Notes: a model not told the origin generated them from the sequence alone. 64,000 nucleotides of DNA from Micavibrio_C sp046294845 (GCA_046294845.1 JBKBNU010000001.1:372001-436000); one strand, 5' to 3'; positions 25,539 through 35,911 are shown, counted from the first letter of the stretch. Numbers and translations are program-made.

Positions 25539-26621
25539 ATGATGAAAAAGCGTATTGCAGTCGTTTTATTTAATCTGGGCGGTCCCCATAAGAAGGAAGA
25601 TATCAAACCCTTCCTGTTTAATTTCTTCATGGATAAAAACATTATTCGTGCACCATGGCCCGTCAGATTTCTTATAGCAAACATCATTGCCATCAGTCGT
25701 TCACGTAAACAGGCGGGAGAAAGCTATTCCTTTCTGGGCGGTGGATCGCCGTTGCTGAAAAATTCGCAAGAGCAGGCTGATGCTTTGCTGCAAGCATTGC
25801 AGACATCGGCGGAATATGAATTTTGCGTAGAAGTGTGTATGCGTTATTGGCACCCCATGACGGATGAGGTTGTGGCCAAAATAAGACAATGGGGTCCCGA
25901 TCGCGTGGTATTGTTACCCTTGTATCCCCAATATTCAACGACGACGACAAGGTCCTCGCTGCAGCAATGGAATGATCAAGTACAAAAACAGGGTTTAAAG
26001 TGCCCGACAACTTTGATTTGTTGCTATCCCGAAAGCAAGGGTTACATCGAAGCGTCGGTTGAGAATATCAGGACCGCTTATGCCAAAGCTTTGGCTGTAT
26101 CTGAAGAAAAGAAAATCAAGGCGCCGCGCCTGCTGTTTTCTGCACATGGTTTGCCCGAAGATATAATCCGTGAAGGCGATCCCTATCAGGCACAATGTGA
26201 ACGCAGCGCACAGGCTATTGTGAAAGCTCTCAAAATCGAGAAGCTGGATTGGACTGTTTGTTACCAAAGCAAGGTCGGTCCCAAGAAATGGATTGAGCCC
26301 AGCACCGAAGATGAATTGAGACGCGCGGCAGCGGATCAGGTACCCGTAATTATCTATCCGCATGCCTTTGTAAACGAACATGTTGAGACACTGGTCGAAA
26401 TCGAGATCGAATATCGCGAGTTGGCTCATGAATTGGGCGTCCCGCACTTCGAGCGCGTACCAACTGTGGCCACACACGGTTCCTTTATCAATGATCTGGC
26501 ACAGACCGTAACAGGCCATGCCCGTCAGTCGGGAATTTTCCCCTATGGTGGGCAGAGGGTTTGTCCTTTATCATCACGCCAATGCTGCCAATCGGAATGC
26601 ATGGTAGAGTCAGGCGTTTAG
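25539..26621 (+). CDS. hemH: Ferrochelatase
   Basis: The 360-residue protein inserts Fe(II) into protoporphyrin IX. It carries FNLGGPH at the N-terminus, LPLYPQYSTTTTRSS, the catalytic His in LLFSAHGLPEDIIREGDPY, the QSKVGPKKWIEPST segment and IIYPHAFVNEHVETLVEIEIEY. The C-terminus has four clustered cysteines (VCPLSSRQCCQSEC), as expected for ferrochelatases with a [2Fe-2S] cluster, reported in some alphaproteobacteria. It starts 6 bp after hemE. Confidence 0.95.
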   Translation: MMKKRIAVVLFNLGGPHKKEDIKPFLFNFFMDKNIIRAPWPVRFLIANIIAISRSRKQAGESYSFLGGGSPLLKNSQEQADALLQALQTSAEYEFCVEVCMRYWHPMTDEVVAKIRQWGPDRVVLLPLYPQYSTTTTRSSLQQWNDQVQKQGLKCPTTLICCYPESKGYIEASVENIRTAYAKALAVSEEKKIKAPRLLFSAHGLPEDIIREGDPYQAQCERSAQAIVKALKIEKLDWTVCYQSKVGPKKWIEPSTEDELRRAAADQVPVIIYPHAFVNEHVETLVEIEIEYRELAHELGVPHFERVPTVATHGSFINDLAQTVTGHARQSGIFPYGGQRVCPLSSRQCCQSECMVESGV

Positions 26622-26634
26622 GAGGGATTTATAG

Positions 26635-27081
26635 ATGACCGAACTTTTGATGAGTCATTACCTGCTTTTGAAGGCGTTGCATATTATTGCAGTAATTGCG
26701 TGGATGGCAGGGATGTTCTATTTGCCGCGTTTATTCGCCTATCATGCAGAAGCAGAGAAAGGATCTGATAAGTCAGAGACTTTCAAGGTTATGGAACGCA
26801 GGCTTTTGCGTATCATCATTAATCCCGCGATGATTGCCGCCTTTTTATTTGGCGGACTGATGATTGCCGCCAATCCGGCTCTAGCGCAAGGTGGCTGGTT
26901 CCATGCCAAAATGGGACTGGTGGTTCTGATGACGGCTTGCCATGGTCTTTTTGCCAGATGGCGCAAAACCTTTGATCGGGACCAGAATGTGCGTCCGGCG
27001 AAGTTCTATAAAATCTGGAATGAGGTCCCAACCGTTTTAATGATCGCGATTGTTATTTTGGTGGTTTTAAAGCCTTTTTAA
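26635..27081 (+). CDS. hemJ: Protoporphyrinogen oxidase HemJ
   Basis: The 148-residue, four-helix membrane protein has the family motifs LLKALHIIAVIAWMAGMFYLP, with the conserved His in the first helix, and FHAKMGLVVLMTACHGLFAR, with further His/Lys residues in the third. HemJ oxidises protoporphyrinogen IX to protoporphyrin IX, the step before ferrochelatase. The AGGAGGGA ribosome binding site is strong, and the gene follows hemH by 13 bp. Confidence 0.93.
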   Translation: MTELLMSHYLLLKALHIIAVIAWMAGMFYLPRLFAYHAEAEKGSDKSETFKVMERRLLRIIINPAMIAAFLFGGLMIAANPALAQGGWFHAKMGLVVLMTACHGLFARWRKTFDRDQNVRPAKFYKIWNEVPTVLMIAIVILVVLKPF

Positions 27082-27439
27082 ATCAGTTTATTACCATAAT
27101 AAGTTTTGGTGGGGCCTGAAGCAGTAGACGGGAATAAGCAGGCACAGCCCTGCCGGATGTTTTTATTTGACGCTTCAAGGGCTTTTGGGTATAAACATCC
27201 TGTCTTATTTGGAACCCCATAAAAACTGAATGAATTTGTACGCTTGAGTTTTTTAGCGCGCGTACGGGGTGGAGCAGATGAAATGCTCCTGCTGCAGGTA
27301 AGGCAAAACCCTTTTCCTATAACATTGGTTAGCATACGGATAGTTTAATCACCTCATCCGGGTTTCGCAAAAAAGCCCACCTCCTAAAAGCGCAAACCCT
27401 TCAAAACCCCCTTTCAAAATCTTATACGGATCAAGATCT
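27082..27439 (+). other. Intergenic leader region upstream of rho
   Basis: This 358-bp stretch has no convincing gene. It contains small inverted repeats: GTACGC/GCGTAC around 27238-27264, a hairpin GGAGCA/TGCTCC (27271-27289, loop GATGAAA) and the adjacent CCTGCTGCAGG. The last 70 bases are C/A-rich. A long structured leader would suit autoregulation of rho, known in enterobacteria, but I see no specific conserved element. Confidence 0.4.
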
Positions 27440-28723
27440 ATGAATCTTCAGGACCTTAAAACCAAATCACCCGCAGACCTTCTGGCTTTTGGCGAAGAAC
27501 TGGGCATTGAGAACTGCAGCGCTATGCGCAAGCAGGACATGATGTTTGCCATTCTGAAACAACTGGCTGAGCAAAACGTACCTATTTCGGGGACAGGTGT
27601 TCTGGAAGTACTGCAAGATGGTTTTGGCTTTTTGCGCTCGCCGGAAGAAAATTACCTTCCGGGTCCGGACGATATTTACGTTTCCCCCTCGCAGGTACGC
27701 CGCTTTGGTCTGCGTACAGGGGATATTGTCGAGGGCGAAATCCGTGCCCCCAAGGACAATGAGCGTTACTTTGCCCTTTTGAAGGTGGGTTCAATTAACG
27801 GGGAAGCGCCGGAAAAACTACGCCACCGTATTAACTTCGATAACCTGACCCCTCTTTATCCCGAACGCAAGATCAAGCTGGAACTGGATGATCCGACCAA
27901 AAAGAATATGACCCAGCGCGTGATCGAGCTGGTATCGCCATTAGGTTTTGGGCAGCGTGCCCTGATTGTAGCGCCGCCGCGCGTGGGTAAAACCATCATG
28001 CTGCAGGATGTAGCTCATTCAATTATCCAGAACCACCCTGAAACCTATCTGATCATCCTTTTGATTGACGAGCGTCCGGAAGAGGTGACCGACATGGTCC
28101 GTAACGTTCTGGACAAGAACCGCGATAAGGGTGTGCAGGGTGAAGTGATTTCCTCAACCTTTGATGAGCCTGCGACCCGTCACGTCGCTGTGGCTGAAAT
28201 GGTCATGGAAAAAGCCAAGCGTTTGGTAGAGCACAAACGGGACGTCGTGGTTTTGCTGGACTCGATTACCCGTCTTGCCCGCGCCTATAACACTGTTGTG
28301 CCATCATCGGGTAAAGTTCTGACCGGTGGTGTGGATGCCAACGCTCTGCAACGCCCCAAACGTTTCTTCGGTGCAGCGCGTAATACAGAAGAAGGCGGAA
28401 GCCTGACCATTATCGCGACAGCCCTGATCGAAACCGGCAGCCGTATGGACGAGGTTATTTTTGAAGAATTCAAAGGTACGGGTAACTCGGAAATTGTACT
28501 CGAGCGTAAGATTGCCGATAAGCGCGTCTTCCCTGCGATCGACATCCAGAAATCCGGTACGCGCAAGGAAGAATTGCTGGTGACCAAGGATGCCCTGAAC
28601 AAAATGTATATGCTGCGTCGTGTTCTGGCACCCATGGGAACTGTCGATGCTGTCGAATTCTTAATAGACAAGCTGAAGGACACCAAAAATAACGATGATT
28701 TCTTCACGAGAATGAACCAGTAA
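27440..28723 (+). CDS. rho: Transcription termination factor Rho
   Basis: The 427-residue protein is a hexameric RNA-dependent ATPase. An N-terminal helical domain (MNLQDLKTKSPADLLAFGEEL) is followed by the cold-shock RNA-binding domain (GVLEVLQDGFGFLRSPEENY), the P-loop APPRVGKT near residue 180, Walker B VVVLLDSITRLARAYN, the Q-loop region around SGKVLTGGVDANALQRPKRFFGAARN and the R-loop region. The length and all motifs are normal. Confidence 0.97.
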   Translation: MNLQDLKTKSPADLLAFGEELGIENCSAMRKQDMMFAILKQLAEQNVPISGTGVLEVLQDGFGFLRSPEENYLPGPDDIYVSPSQVRRFGLRTGDIVEGEIRAPKDNERYFALLKVGSINGEAPEKLRHRINFDNLTPLYPERKIKLELDDPTKKNMTQRVIELVSPLGFGQRALIVAPPRVGKTIMLQDVAHSIIQNHPETYLIILLIDERPEEVTDMVRNVLDKNRDKGVQGEVISSTFDEPATRHVAVAEMVMEKAKRLVEHKRDVVVLLDSITRLARAYNTVVPSSGKVLTGGVDANALQRPKRFFGAARNTEEGGSLTIIATALIETGSRMDEVIFEEFKGTGNSEIVLERKIADKRVFPAIDIQKSGTRKEELLVTKDALNKMYMLRRVLAPMGTVDAVEFLIDKLKDTKNNDDFFTRMNQ

Positions 28724-28754
28724 GCCCTTGAAGCCTTATTGGTTTTACAGAAGA

Positions 28755-28770
28755 TTAATCATTCGTTAAG
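28755..28770. promoter_or_regulatory. Candidate CtrA-like site upstream of the tandem exported proteins
   Basis: TTAA, seven bases (TCATTCG), then TTAAG differs from the CtrA consensus only at the last base. It lies 82 bp upstream of the 28852 start. Confidence 0.35.
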
Positions 28771-28851
28771 AGGGTATCCTAAATACGCTTTTTCGTTTAT
28801 TAATCACTAATGTCTTTTCTGTTATCCTCTAAGTAAGGGGATACTATTCAC

Positions 28852-31800
28852 TTGTTCGCAATAGCTTTTCCACGATCCCGCCTGCTGATTGCCGCCGGGA
28901 TAATGATTTTGAGTTTTATGAACCCGGCAGCCATACAGGCGCAGGGTATTTCTGCTGACTTCAGCGCGGGGTCGGTCAAGATCGGTATTGATAATGATGG
29001 CTGTGATGCCTCTAAGGAAGGGGCTATCCGCTATTACTCCGTCGCGAGCCTTCATCAATTCTGTAACGGTGTGGGTTGGGCGGGCTTTTTTGCCAATCCT
29101 CCTAATGTTGTATTGGCAATTACGCCTAGCAGTAATCTGGGTATGGATGTAACCGGGCCCGGTAATCCCGCTTATGGCGCAAATCAAATTTTTACAGTCA
29201 GGAACTTTGGCAAGAACCCTAGTGAGGTTCTGGGGCTCAATCTTAATGATCCGGGCGGAAATTTTGAAGTAGTGTCAGATGCCTGCACGGGCATATGGCT
29301 CGGTGAAAACGAGACGTGTGATATCACTATCAGGGCGCTGGCCACCGATAACGGCCCGTATGAAGCTGTACTGACTATACCGCACGATAACATGCCAACG
29401 GCGTATCTGCGCGGTATAGGGACTTATTTTGGCTGTATCCCCGGGGATACAGGTGGTGGAGGCATCTACGTTTCCTGTGGTGTCAGTTATAACCTTGTTA
29501 CAACCCCCGGGGGGTGTAATGACTCGGCTACGCCCGCTTGTCCCGGTAGCGCAGATAGTGTTACCAAGCTATGGGGTAGCTATGGACAGTTCAGAGATGG
29601 TGTTTCGGAGACACAGGACGGGCCGCAAAATAACGTCAATCTGATGGGATATGTAGCACAAGAGGGTAACGGAGCGCACCCTGCTGCGGAATATTGCATG
29701 AATATGTCGTATGGCGGTTATGATGACTGGTATTTGCCTTCTAATTACGAGCTTATGGCGCTTTATGCCAACAGGGCTTTATTGAGTGGATGGCAGACAG
29801 CAATTTATTGGTCGTCAACCCAAGTCAGTAACAATGATGGTTACTTTATTTCAACTACAGGTACGGTTTCTAATACTTCTAAAGCAACATTGAGAAATGT
29901 ACGCTGTGTTCGCCGTGAGACACAGGCTTTACCAGCATTCCAGCCGGATGTCACGCCGGATCAGGTCTTTTTTGTGCCTGTAATGACAACAGCAGGAAAC
30001 CGTGTTACCTCGAACAGCGTCACAGTTACATCAGTTTCTGCCGATATTTCAGTTTCCCTGAATAATGATAGTAGTGGCGGGGCGCGCCTTAAAATTAATG
30101 GCGGAGCGGAGGTTACTGGAGGAACAGTCGGTTATGGAGATACAATAGAATTAGTCATGACAGCACCTGCTAGCGCCGGCAGCGCCAACATGGTTGAGCT
30201 TGTTCTTGGTAATAGAATAGCTGGCTGGAGGGTAGGCGTACCTGATGCAACAGGAACAAGGAGAGTTTTTGTAAGCGAGAGCTCTAACGGTGCTATAGGG
30301 GGCATATGGGCAGCAAATGCACGCTGTCAGTCGGAAGCTGATGCTGCCGGACTGACCGGGTCGTGGATAGCGATTATTTCTGAATCCACATCAACGAACG
30401 ATCTTGCTGCCATAAGAATGGACTTCAACTGGGCAACCCTGAATAACATGAATGGTGAGCTTGTTGCCAGTGGATGGAATGACTTATGGGATGGAACTAT
30501 TTCTAACCCTATACGCTATGATGAATATGGCGCACTGGTTTCAACAAATACTTCGGTCTATACGGGAACAGGTGTTGCTGGTGTACCCACATCAACCTCG
30601 ACAGATTGTACCCGCTGGATAAGCAGCTCTTCGTCCATAAGCGGGACAGCAGGGATTATTACAGGTACTGGAAATAACTGGATTCAGAATAGCCAGCCGA
30701 ACTGCAGTACCCAGGCACGACTATATTGTTTCGAGCAAGTGAATGGGGCGGGCGATACAACACCATCAGCATTCGAATTCAATCCCATGACAGCTCAGGC
30801 TGCCGCTGGTACTACCGATGTCACATCGGCGGGCGTTGTTGTTAGCGGTATGGATGACGGTGTTTCAGTTAGTATTAGCGGGACCGGAAATCCGGAATAC
30901 CGGATTAATGCCGGAGGCTGGACCAGCGCACCCGGCACTATTAATGATGGGGATACCTTGACAATCCGTGCGGATGCGCCACCTACAAATGGCGCACGCC
31001 ATAAGGTTGCCATCACAGTGGGGAGTTATACAACCTACTGGTATGTCGGTGCGGGGGATACAGGCATAACAAGGAGGGTTTTCCTGACCTCTACTACGGC
31101 GGCAGCTTCTGTGTCTATTGGTCTTCAGGATGCCCGTTGTGTTGCAGCGGCACAGTCAAGAGGCCTGGGTCCGAACTGGGTATCATTGATGAGTGATGAC
31201 AATGTTGATGGCTATGCCGTAAACAGGGCACCGGTCAGTTGGGGTACGCTCGTGGATCTGAATGGGAATGTCGTTGCCAGTGACTGGAATGACCTATGGG
31301 ATGGCAGCATAGACAGGGCAATTAACTTGACGGAGCTGGGGTCAACAGTTTCAGGATCTGTCTGGACAGGTTCTGATGCGTATGGTCGCGGAACGGGCTT
31401 GAATTGCCTTGGGTGGTCATCGACTTCGACCTCCCATAATGGGACGGCCGGGAGTAGTGGCACGTCAGGGTCGGGATGGCTCATGACAACGTTAAGCAGT
31501 AACTGCTCTTATACAGGCAACTTGCGTACCTATTGTATAGAGTCTGCGGATAATCCTGCGGATACATATCCGGATCCTTTCTATTACAATCCCATGACAA
31601 CGCAGGGTACTCCTTCTGCTACGGATGTAACGGGTGGCGCTGTAACAATCACGGGTATTAACACAACCGTACCGGTTAGTGTAAGCGGGGCCGGAAATCC
31701 GGAATATCGTATCAATGCTGGTGGTTGGACCAATGTGTCCGGCACGATTGGTAATGGTGATGTATTAACTATTCGTGCGGATGCCCCTGCTGCGGTGAAC

Positions 31801-32352
31801 CAAAGAAATAAAGTGAATGTTACAGTCGGTGACTACACAACCACATGGTATGTGGGCGCAGGGAATACAGCGAATACAAAAAGGATTTTTGTAACATCGA
31901 CCAGCACAAATGGTGCTATAAACGGTGTGGGTGGCGCTGATTCCATCTGCGCCGCAAGGGCGTCTGCTGCTGGTCTGGGAACGGCATGGAAGGCCTTAAT
32001 TAGTGACAGCAAGGAGAGCCAGTATGCTGTCAACCGTGTGCCATTGAACTGGGGAACGCTCCAGAATATGAATGGCGGGACAGTGGCCACCAGTTGGAAT
32101 GATCTATGGGATGGCAACGTATCGGGTTTGCCTAACTATAACGAGAACGGCGTGCTTGTTAGCACTAATGTGTGGACAGGAAGTTTATCAAATGGCCGTC
32201 CTACAACCAACACATGCCTTGACTGGTCTTCTAATACTAATTCCAGTACATACTCGACAGGTCGTGGTATCAGTAATTTTACCAATCAGGTTATATATCT
32301 GGGAACGGTGACCTGCAACAATAGCCACCCCCTATATTGTGTTGAAGAATAG
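28852..32352 (+). CDS. Large exported protein with DUF1566-like and three DUF1554-like domains
   Basis: The 1166 residues begin with a signal peptide (cleavage near AIQAQG). A short motif with HQFCNGVGWAGF and an Ig-like domain (about 90-190) follow. A DUF1566-like domain (about 210-360) contains GGYDDWYLPSNYELM and ends VRCVRRE. Three alternating units then combine an Ig-like linker (INAGGW or INGGAE, then WYVG) with a DUF1554-like domain (about 470-630, 740-900, 1010-1166), each with RRVF/KRIFV, a Cys pair and NDLWDG. DUF1554 and DUF1566 are found in secreted proteins of Leptospira and proteobacteria, some lectin-like. The start is TTG with AAGGGG upstream. It forms a tandem pair with the next gene. 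Confidence 0.82.
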   Translation: MFAIAFPRSRLLIAAGIMILSFMNPAAIQAQGISADFSAGSVKIGIDNDGCDASKEGAIRYYSVASLHQFCNGVGWAGFFANPPNVVLAITPSSNLGMDVTGPGNPAYGANQIFTVRNFGKNPSEVLGLNLNDPGGNFEVVSDACTGIWLGENETCDITIRALATDNGPYEAVLTIPHDNMPTAYLRGIGTYFGCIPGDTGGGGIYVSCGVSYNLVTTPGGCNDSATPACPGSADSVTKLWGSYGQFRDGVSETQDGPQNNVNLMGYVAQEGNGAHPAAEYCMNMSYGGYDDWYLPSNYELMALYANRALLSGWQTAIYWSSTQVSNNDGYFISTTGTVSNTSKATLRNVRCVRRETQALPAFQPDVTPDQVFFVPVMTTAGNRVTSNSVTVTSVSADISVSLNNDSSGGARLKINGGAEVTGGTVGYGDTIELVMTAPASAGSANMVELVLGNRIAGWRVGVPDATGTRRVFVSESSNGAIGGIWAANARCQSEADAAGLTGSWIAIISESTSTNDLAAIRMDFNWATLNNMNGELVASGWNDLWDGTISNPIRYDEYGALVSTNTSVYTGTGVAGVPTSTSTDCTRWISSSSSISGTAGIITGTGNNWIQNSQPNCSTQARLYCFEQVNGAGDTTPSAFEFNPMTAQAAAGTTDVTSAGVVVSGMDDGVSVSISGTGNPEYRINAGGWTSAPGTINDGDTLTIRADAPPTNGARHKVAITVGSYTTYWYVGAGDTGITRRVFLTSTTAAASVSIGLQDARCVAAAQSRGLGPNWVSLMSDDNVDGYAVNRAPVSWGTLVDLNGNVVASDWNDLWDGSIDRAINLTELGSTVSGSVWTGSDAYGRGTGLNCLGWSSTSTSHNGTAGSSGTSGSGWLMTTLSSNCSYTGNLRTYCIESADNPADTYPDPFYYNPMTTQGTPSATDVTGGAVTITGINTTVPVSVSGAGNPEYRINAGGWTNVSGTIGNGDVLTIRADAPAAVNQRNKVNVTVGDYTTTWYVGAGNTANTKRIFVTSTSTNGAINGVGGADSICAARASAAGLGTAWKALISDSKESQYAVNRVPLNWGTLQNMNGGTVATSWNDLWDGNVSGLPNYNENGVLVSTNVWTGSLSNGRPTTNTCLDWSSNTNSSTYSTGRGISNFTNQVIYLGTVTCNNSHPLYCVEE

Positions 32353-32378
32353 GACGCAGAGATCGTGGAGATGATAAG

Positions 32379-35300
32379 ATGATGCAGAGAAAAAAAGAGA
32401 AAACAATTCATTCTCTCCTCAAGATTTTCTTGATGCTTGGTGTCATCGTTTTGGTTGCGGATCATCCGGCACAGGCCCAAGGCCTTTCGGCAGATTTTAG
32501 TGACGGGTCGGTTATTATCGGTGAGGATGTCACGGCCTGTGATGCCAGCATGGAATCGGCCATTCGCTATAATTCCGTTGCAAAACTGCACCAATACTGT
32601 GATGGCGTAAGCTGGACAGGATTTGTGGCGTTTGCCCCCAGTGTGACACTCACAATCATTCCGAACAGTATTTCAAATATGAACGTAACGGGCCCCGGCA
32701 GCCCGGTTTACGGCTCTTTACAGACCTTTACTGTCCAGAATTTCGGTGCCACACCCAGTGACAGCCTGACTGTCAGTTTTACAGACGTGAATGATAATTT
32801 TGATATCACAGCAGACGGGTGTACAGGTGTTGTTCTTAATCAGAACGATTCATGCGACATCATTATCCGGCCCAAAGCCAGCAGTAACGGCAATCTTCAG
32901 GCGACTTTGGTTATCCCGCATAATAATGCCCCCAGTTCATTGTTAAGCGGTACAGCCTCGGGATTTGGTTGTGCGCCCGGAGCTTCTGGCGGCGGCGGCG
33001 TTTACGTATCTTGCGGGGCTTATAATCTTGTTACAACACCTGGTGGCTGCACGGACTCTATATATCCGACCTGTCCGGGTACAGCCGATACCTTGACCAA
33101 GATATTTGGCAGCAGCGGATCTTTGCGCAGTAATGTGGATGATGCCTCCAATGGCCCGCAGAACAGTGTCAACCTGATGGCCTATGTGGCCGAGGAAGGG
33201 CCCGAGGCCCATCCGGCAATAGAATACTGCATGAATATGATATACGGGGGGTATGATGATTGGTATCTGCCAGCCCCAAACGAGCTTTTGTCAATGAACG
33301 CCCAAGGCGGCCTGATCGGGGGTTGGCAAACAACATATGTTTCCTCACGACAGGCTAACAGTACACAAGTGCATAGATTGGCAAGTGGTAGCATAGGCAC
33401 AACGAGTAATAACAAGGACACATTCTATAACACGCGCTGTGTAAGGCGGGAAACACAGGCCTTGCCGTCTATACAGCATGATACGACGCCGGATGCGTTT
33501 TTCTTTGCGCCCATAATGACAACAACGGGTAATCGGGTTTCCTCTGCGTCAGCTCTTGTTAGATCCATTACGCAGGATGTCTCGGTTTCCCTGTCAAATG
33601 ATACCAGTGGTGGTGCCCGCGTCAAAATTAATGGTGGCGCGGAGGTTACCAACGGTACAGTAGGTTATGGCGATATCATCCAGTTGGTTATGACGGCGCC
33701 CGGAAGTGCCGGTAATGCCAATACAGTTGATGTCACTGTTGGTGGATATACGACGCGTTGGCGCGTTGGCGTGCCGAATGCCGTGGGCACAAGGAGAGTT
33801 TTTGTTAGTGAGTCATCACAAGGGAGTTTTGGAGGAATAGCCTCGGCTGATAATATGTGCCAGAGCGAGGCATCGGGTGCTGGTCTTGGTGGAACATGGC
33901 TGGCAATTATTAGCGACCGGACATCCTCCAGTGATTATGCTGCAAACCGTCTTGATTTCAATTGGGCGACATTGACCAATATGAATGGTGATGTTGTTGC
34001 CAATAGCTGGAATGATTTATGGGATGGTTCTATAGTTAATCCTATTAATTATGACGAAAACGGCGTTGTTGTTACAACCGATACGTGGGCTTATACGGAG
34101 TCTGATTATAATGGTTTGCCTTCATCTACGGTATCGACCACCTGTAACAACTGGACCAGCAGTTCTTATGTTTTCAGCGCTTATCAGGGATCGATTAACC
34201 TTACGGGACCTGCATGGTCTTCGAATCTTCTAAGGGGTTGTGACGGTAGGGCAAGATTCTATTGTTTTGAGAATACGGCAGGCGCCGCAGACGAGAGTCC
34301 GGTACCATTTGAATTCAATCCGATGACGAAACAGGCGGCAGCAAGTACCACAGATGTGGAATCTGCAACAGTTACAATAACGGGGGTTGACCTTCCTGTG
34401 GCCATCAGCATAAGCGGAGCCGGGAATCCGGAGTACCGTATTAATGGCGGGGCATGGACCAGTGTTGCAGGTACGATTGATAATGGTGACACATTGACAA
34501 TCCGCGCGGATGCCCCTGCTGTGAATGGTAACAGGAACAAAGTGACGCTCAATGTAGGGACTTATACGACCAATTGGTATGTCGGGGCAGGTGATTCAGG
34601 TATCACCAGAAAAGTGTTTGTTAGGTCTACGTTAAACTCGCCCGCCAATTCTATGGGCGCGCAGGATTCAAGCTGTGCGAGCGCAGCCAATGCAGTGGGG
34701 CTTGGAACCAACTGGGCATCGATTATGAGCGATTCCAATGTTGATGATTATGCTGTTAACCGCACCAATGTAAATTGGGGAACGCTTGAGAACCTTAAGG
34801 GCGAGGTGGTAGCAACCAGCTGGGCTGATCTGTGGGATGGGACCCTGACCAATATGGTCAAGTATGATCAAACATACACGGCCCGTTCATATGATACCTG
34901 GACAGGTTCTACGGAAACAGGTCGTGCTACGATATACAATTGTAATGGTTGGTCATCAGCATCGACTTCCTATTCGGGTACAATCGGCAACAGTGGAGCT
35001 AGTAGCTCTACATGGCTTAATAAAGGGAATACGAACTGTTCTTACGCAGGAAATTTAAGTGTTTATTGTATTGAGACAGGAGACAATCCGGCCGATACCA
35101 CGCCTTTGCCTTTTTCTTATACGCCGATGACAAAACAGGCGGCACCAAGTGCCACGGATATAGAAGCGGCGATGGTGACTATTGAGGCGATCAGTGACAA
35201 CACAGCCGTTAGCATAAGCGGCGCTGGGAATCCGGAGTACCGTATTAATGGCGGGGCATGGACCAGTGTTGCAGGTACGATTGATGATGGTGATACATTG

Positions 35301-35891
35301 ACAATCCGTGCTGATGCGCCAGCGACTGTTAACCAGCGCAACAAGATCACTATTACAGTGGGTACATACTCGACATACTGGTATGTAGGCGCAGGTAATA
35401 GCGCCAACACTAAGCGCATTTTTGTTACCAGTGGCAGCTATACGGGATCGCTGGGTGGTGTGGGTGGAGCAGACAGCACATGTTCATCTTTGGCAAATGC
35501 CGCAGGTCTGGGGACGGGTTGGGTTTCTCTGCTCGGCGACTCTGGCGTCGATGGTTATGCTGTGAACCGTGCGCCGCTGAACTGGGGTACACTTAACAAT
35601 ATGAATGGTGACACGGTAGCCAGCAGCTGGGAAGATCTGTGGGATGGATCAATTCTGGCACTGATTAATCGCACACAGACAAATGCTGTAAATAATAATT
35701 TTGTATGGAGCGCGAGTACCAGTCAGGGGCTGCTGGCAGGGACTCAGACATGTCTGGACTGGTCAACCAGTAGTAACTCAAACAGCTTTGCTTCGCGGCT
35801 GGGTAACAGCGGGACCAGCGGTTCGTGGCTTGATGCAAACCAGAATAGTACGTGTAACCTGATAAGATCTCTTTATTGTATTGAGCAGTAG
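32379..35891 (+). CDS. Large exported protein, tandem paralogue with DUF1566-like and DUF1554-like domains
   Basis: The 1170-residue protein has the same module order as its upstream neighbour, 26 bp away: signal peptide (to AQAQG), a motif with LHQYCDGVSWTGF, an Ig-like domain, a DUF1566-like domain (GGYDDWYLPAPNELL, then TRCVRRE) and three linker + DUF1554-like units with DLWDG motifs. Two of its linkers share a long identical stretch around the motif AGNPEYRINGGAWTS, which suggests recent internal duplication. It is probably secreted by Sec and displayed or released; no cell-wall or lipid anchor is visible. A strong terminator follows. Confidence 0.82.
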   Translation: MMQRKKEKTIHSLLKIFLMLGVIVLVADHPAQAQGLSADFSDGSVIIGEDVTACDASMESAIRYNSVAKLHQYCDGVSWTGFVAFAPSVTLTIIPNSISNMNVTGPGSPVYGSLQTFTVQNFGATPSDSLTVSFTDVNDNFDITADGCTGVVLNQNDSCDIIIRPKASSNGNLQATLVIPHNNAPSSLLSGTASGFGCAPGASGGGGVYVSCGAYNLVTTPGGCTDSIYPTCPGTADTLTKIFGSSGSLRSNVDDASNGPQNSVNLMAYVAEEGPEAHPAIEYCMNMIYGGYDDWYLPAPNELLSMNAQGGLIGGWQTTYVSSRQANSTQVHRLASGSIGTTSNNKDTFYNTRCVRRETQALPSIQHDTTPDAFFFAPIMTTTGNRVSSASALVRSITQDVSVSLSNDTSGGARVKINGGAEVTNGTVGYGDIIQLVMTAPGSAGNANTVDVTVGGYTTRWRVGVPNAVGTRRVFVSESSQGSFGGIASADNMCQSEASGAGLGGTWLAIISDRTSSSDYAANRLDFNWATLTNMNGDVVANSWNDLWDGSIVNPINYDENGVVVTTDTWAYTESDYNGLPSSTVSTTCNNWTSSSYVFSAYQGSINLTGPAWSSNLLRGCDGRARFYCFENTAGAADESPVPFEFNPMTKQAAASTTDVESATVTITGVDLPVAISISGAGNPEYRINGGAWTSVAGTIDNGDTLTIRADAPAVNGNRNKVTLNVGTYTTNWYVGAGDSGITRKVFVRSTLNSPANSMGAQDSSCASAANAVGLGTNWASIMSDSNVDDYAVNRTNVNWGTLENLKGEVVATSWADLWDGTLTNMVKYDQTYTARSYDTWTGSTETGRATIYNCNGWSSASTSYSGTIGNSGASSSTWLNKGNTNCSYAGNLSVYCIETGDNPADTTPLPFSYTPMTKQAAPSATDIEAAMVTIEAISDNTAVSISGAGNPEYRINGGAWTSVAGTIDDGDTLTIRADAPATVNQRNKITITVGTYSTYWYVGAGNSANTKRIFVTSGSYTGSLGGVGGADSTCSSLANAAGLGTGWVSLLGDSGVDGYAVNRAPLNWGTLNNMNGDTVASSWEDLWDGSILALINRTQTNAVNNNFVWSASTSQGLLAGTQTCLDWSTSSNSNSFASRLGNSGTSGSWLDANQNSTCNLIRSLYCIEQ

Positions 35892-35911
35892 GAGAGCGAT
35901 GTGGTTTTTTG

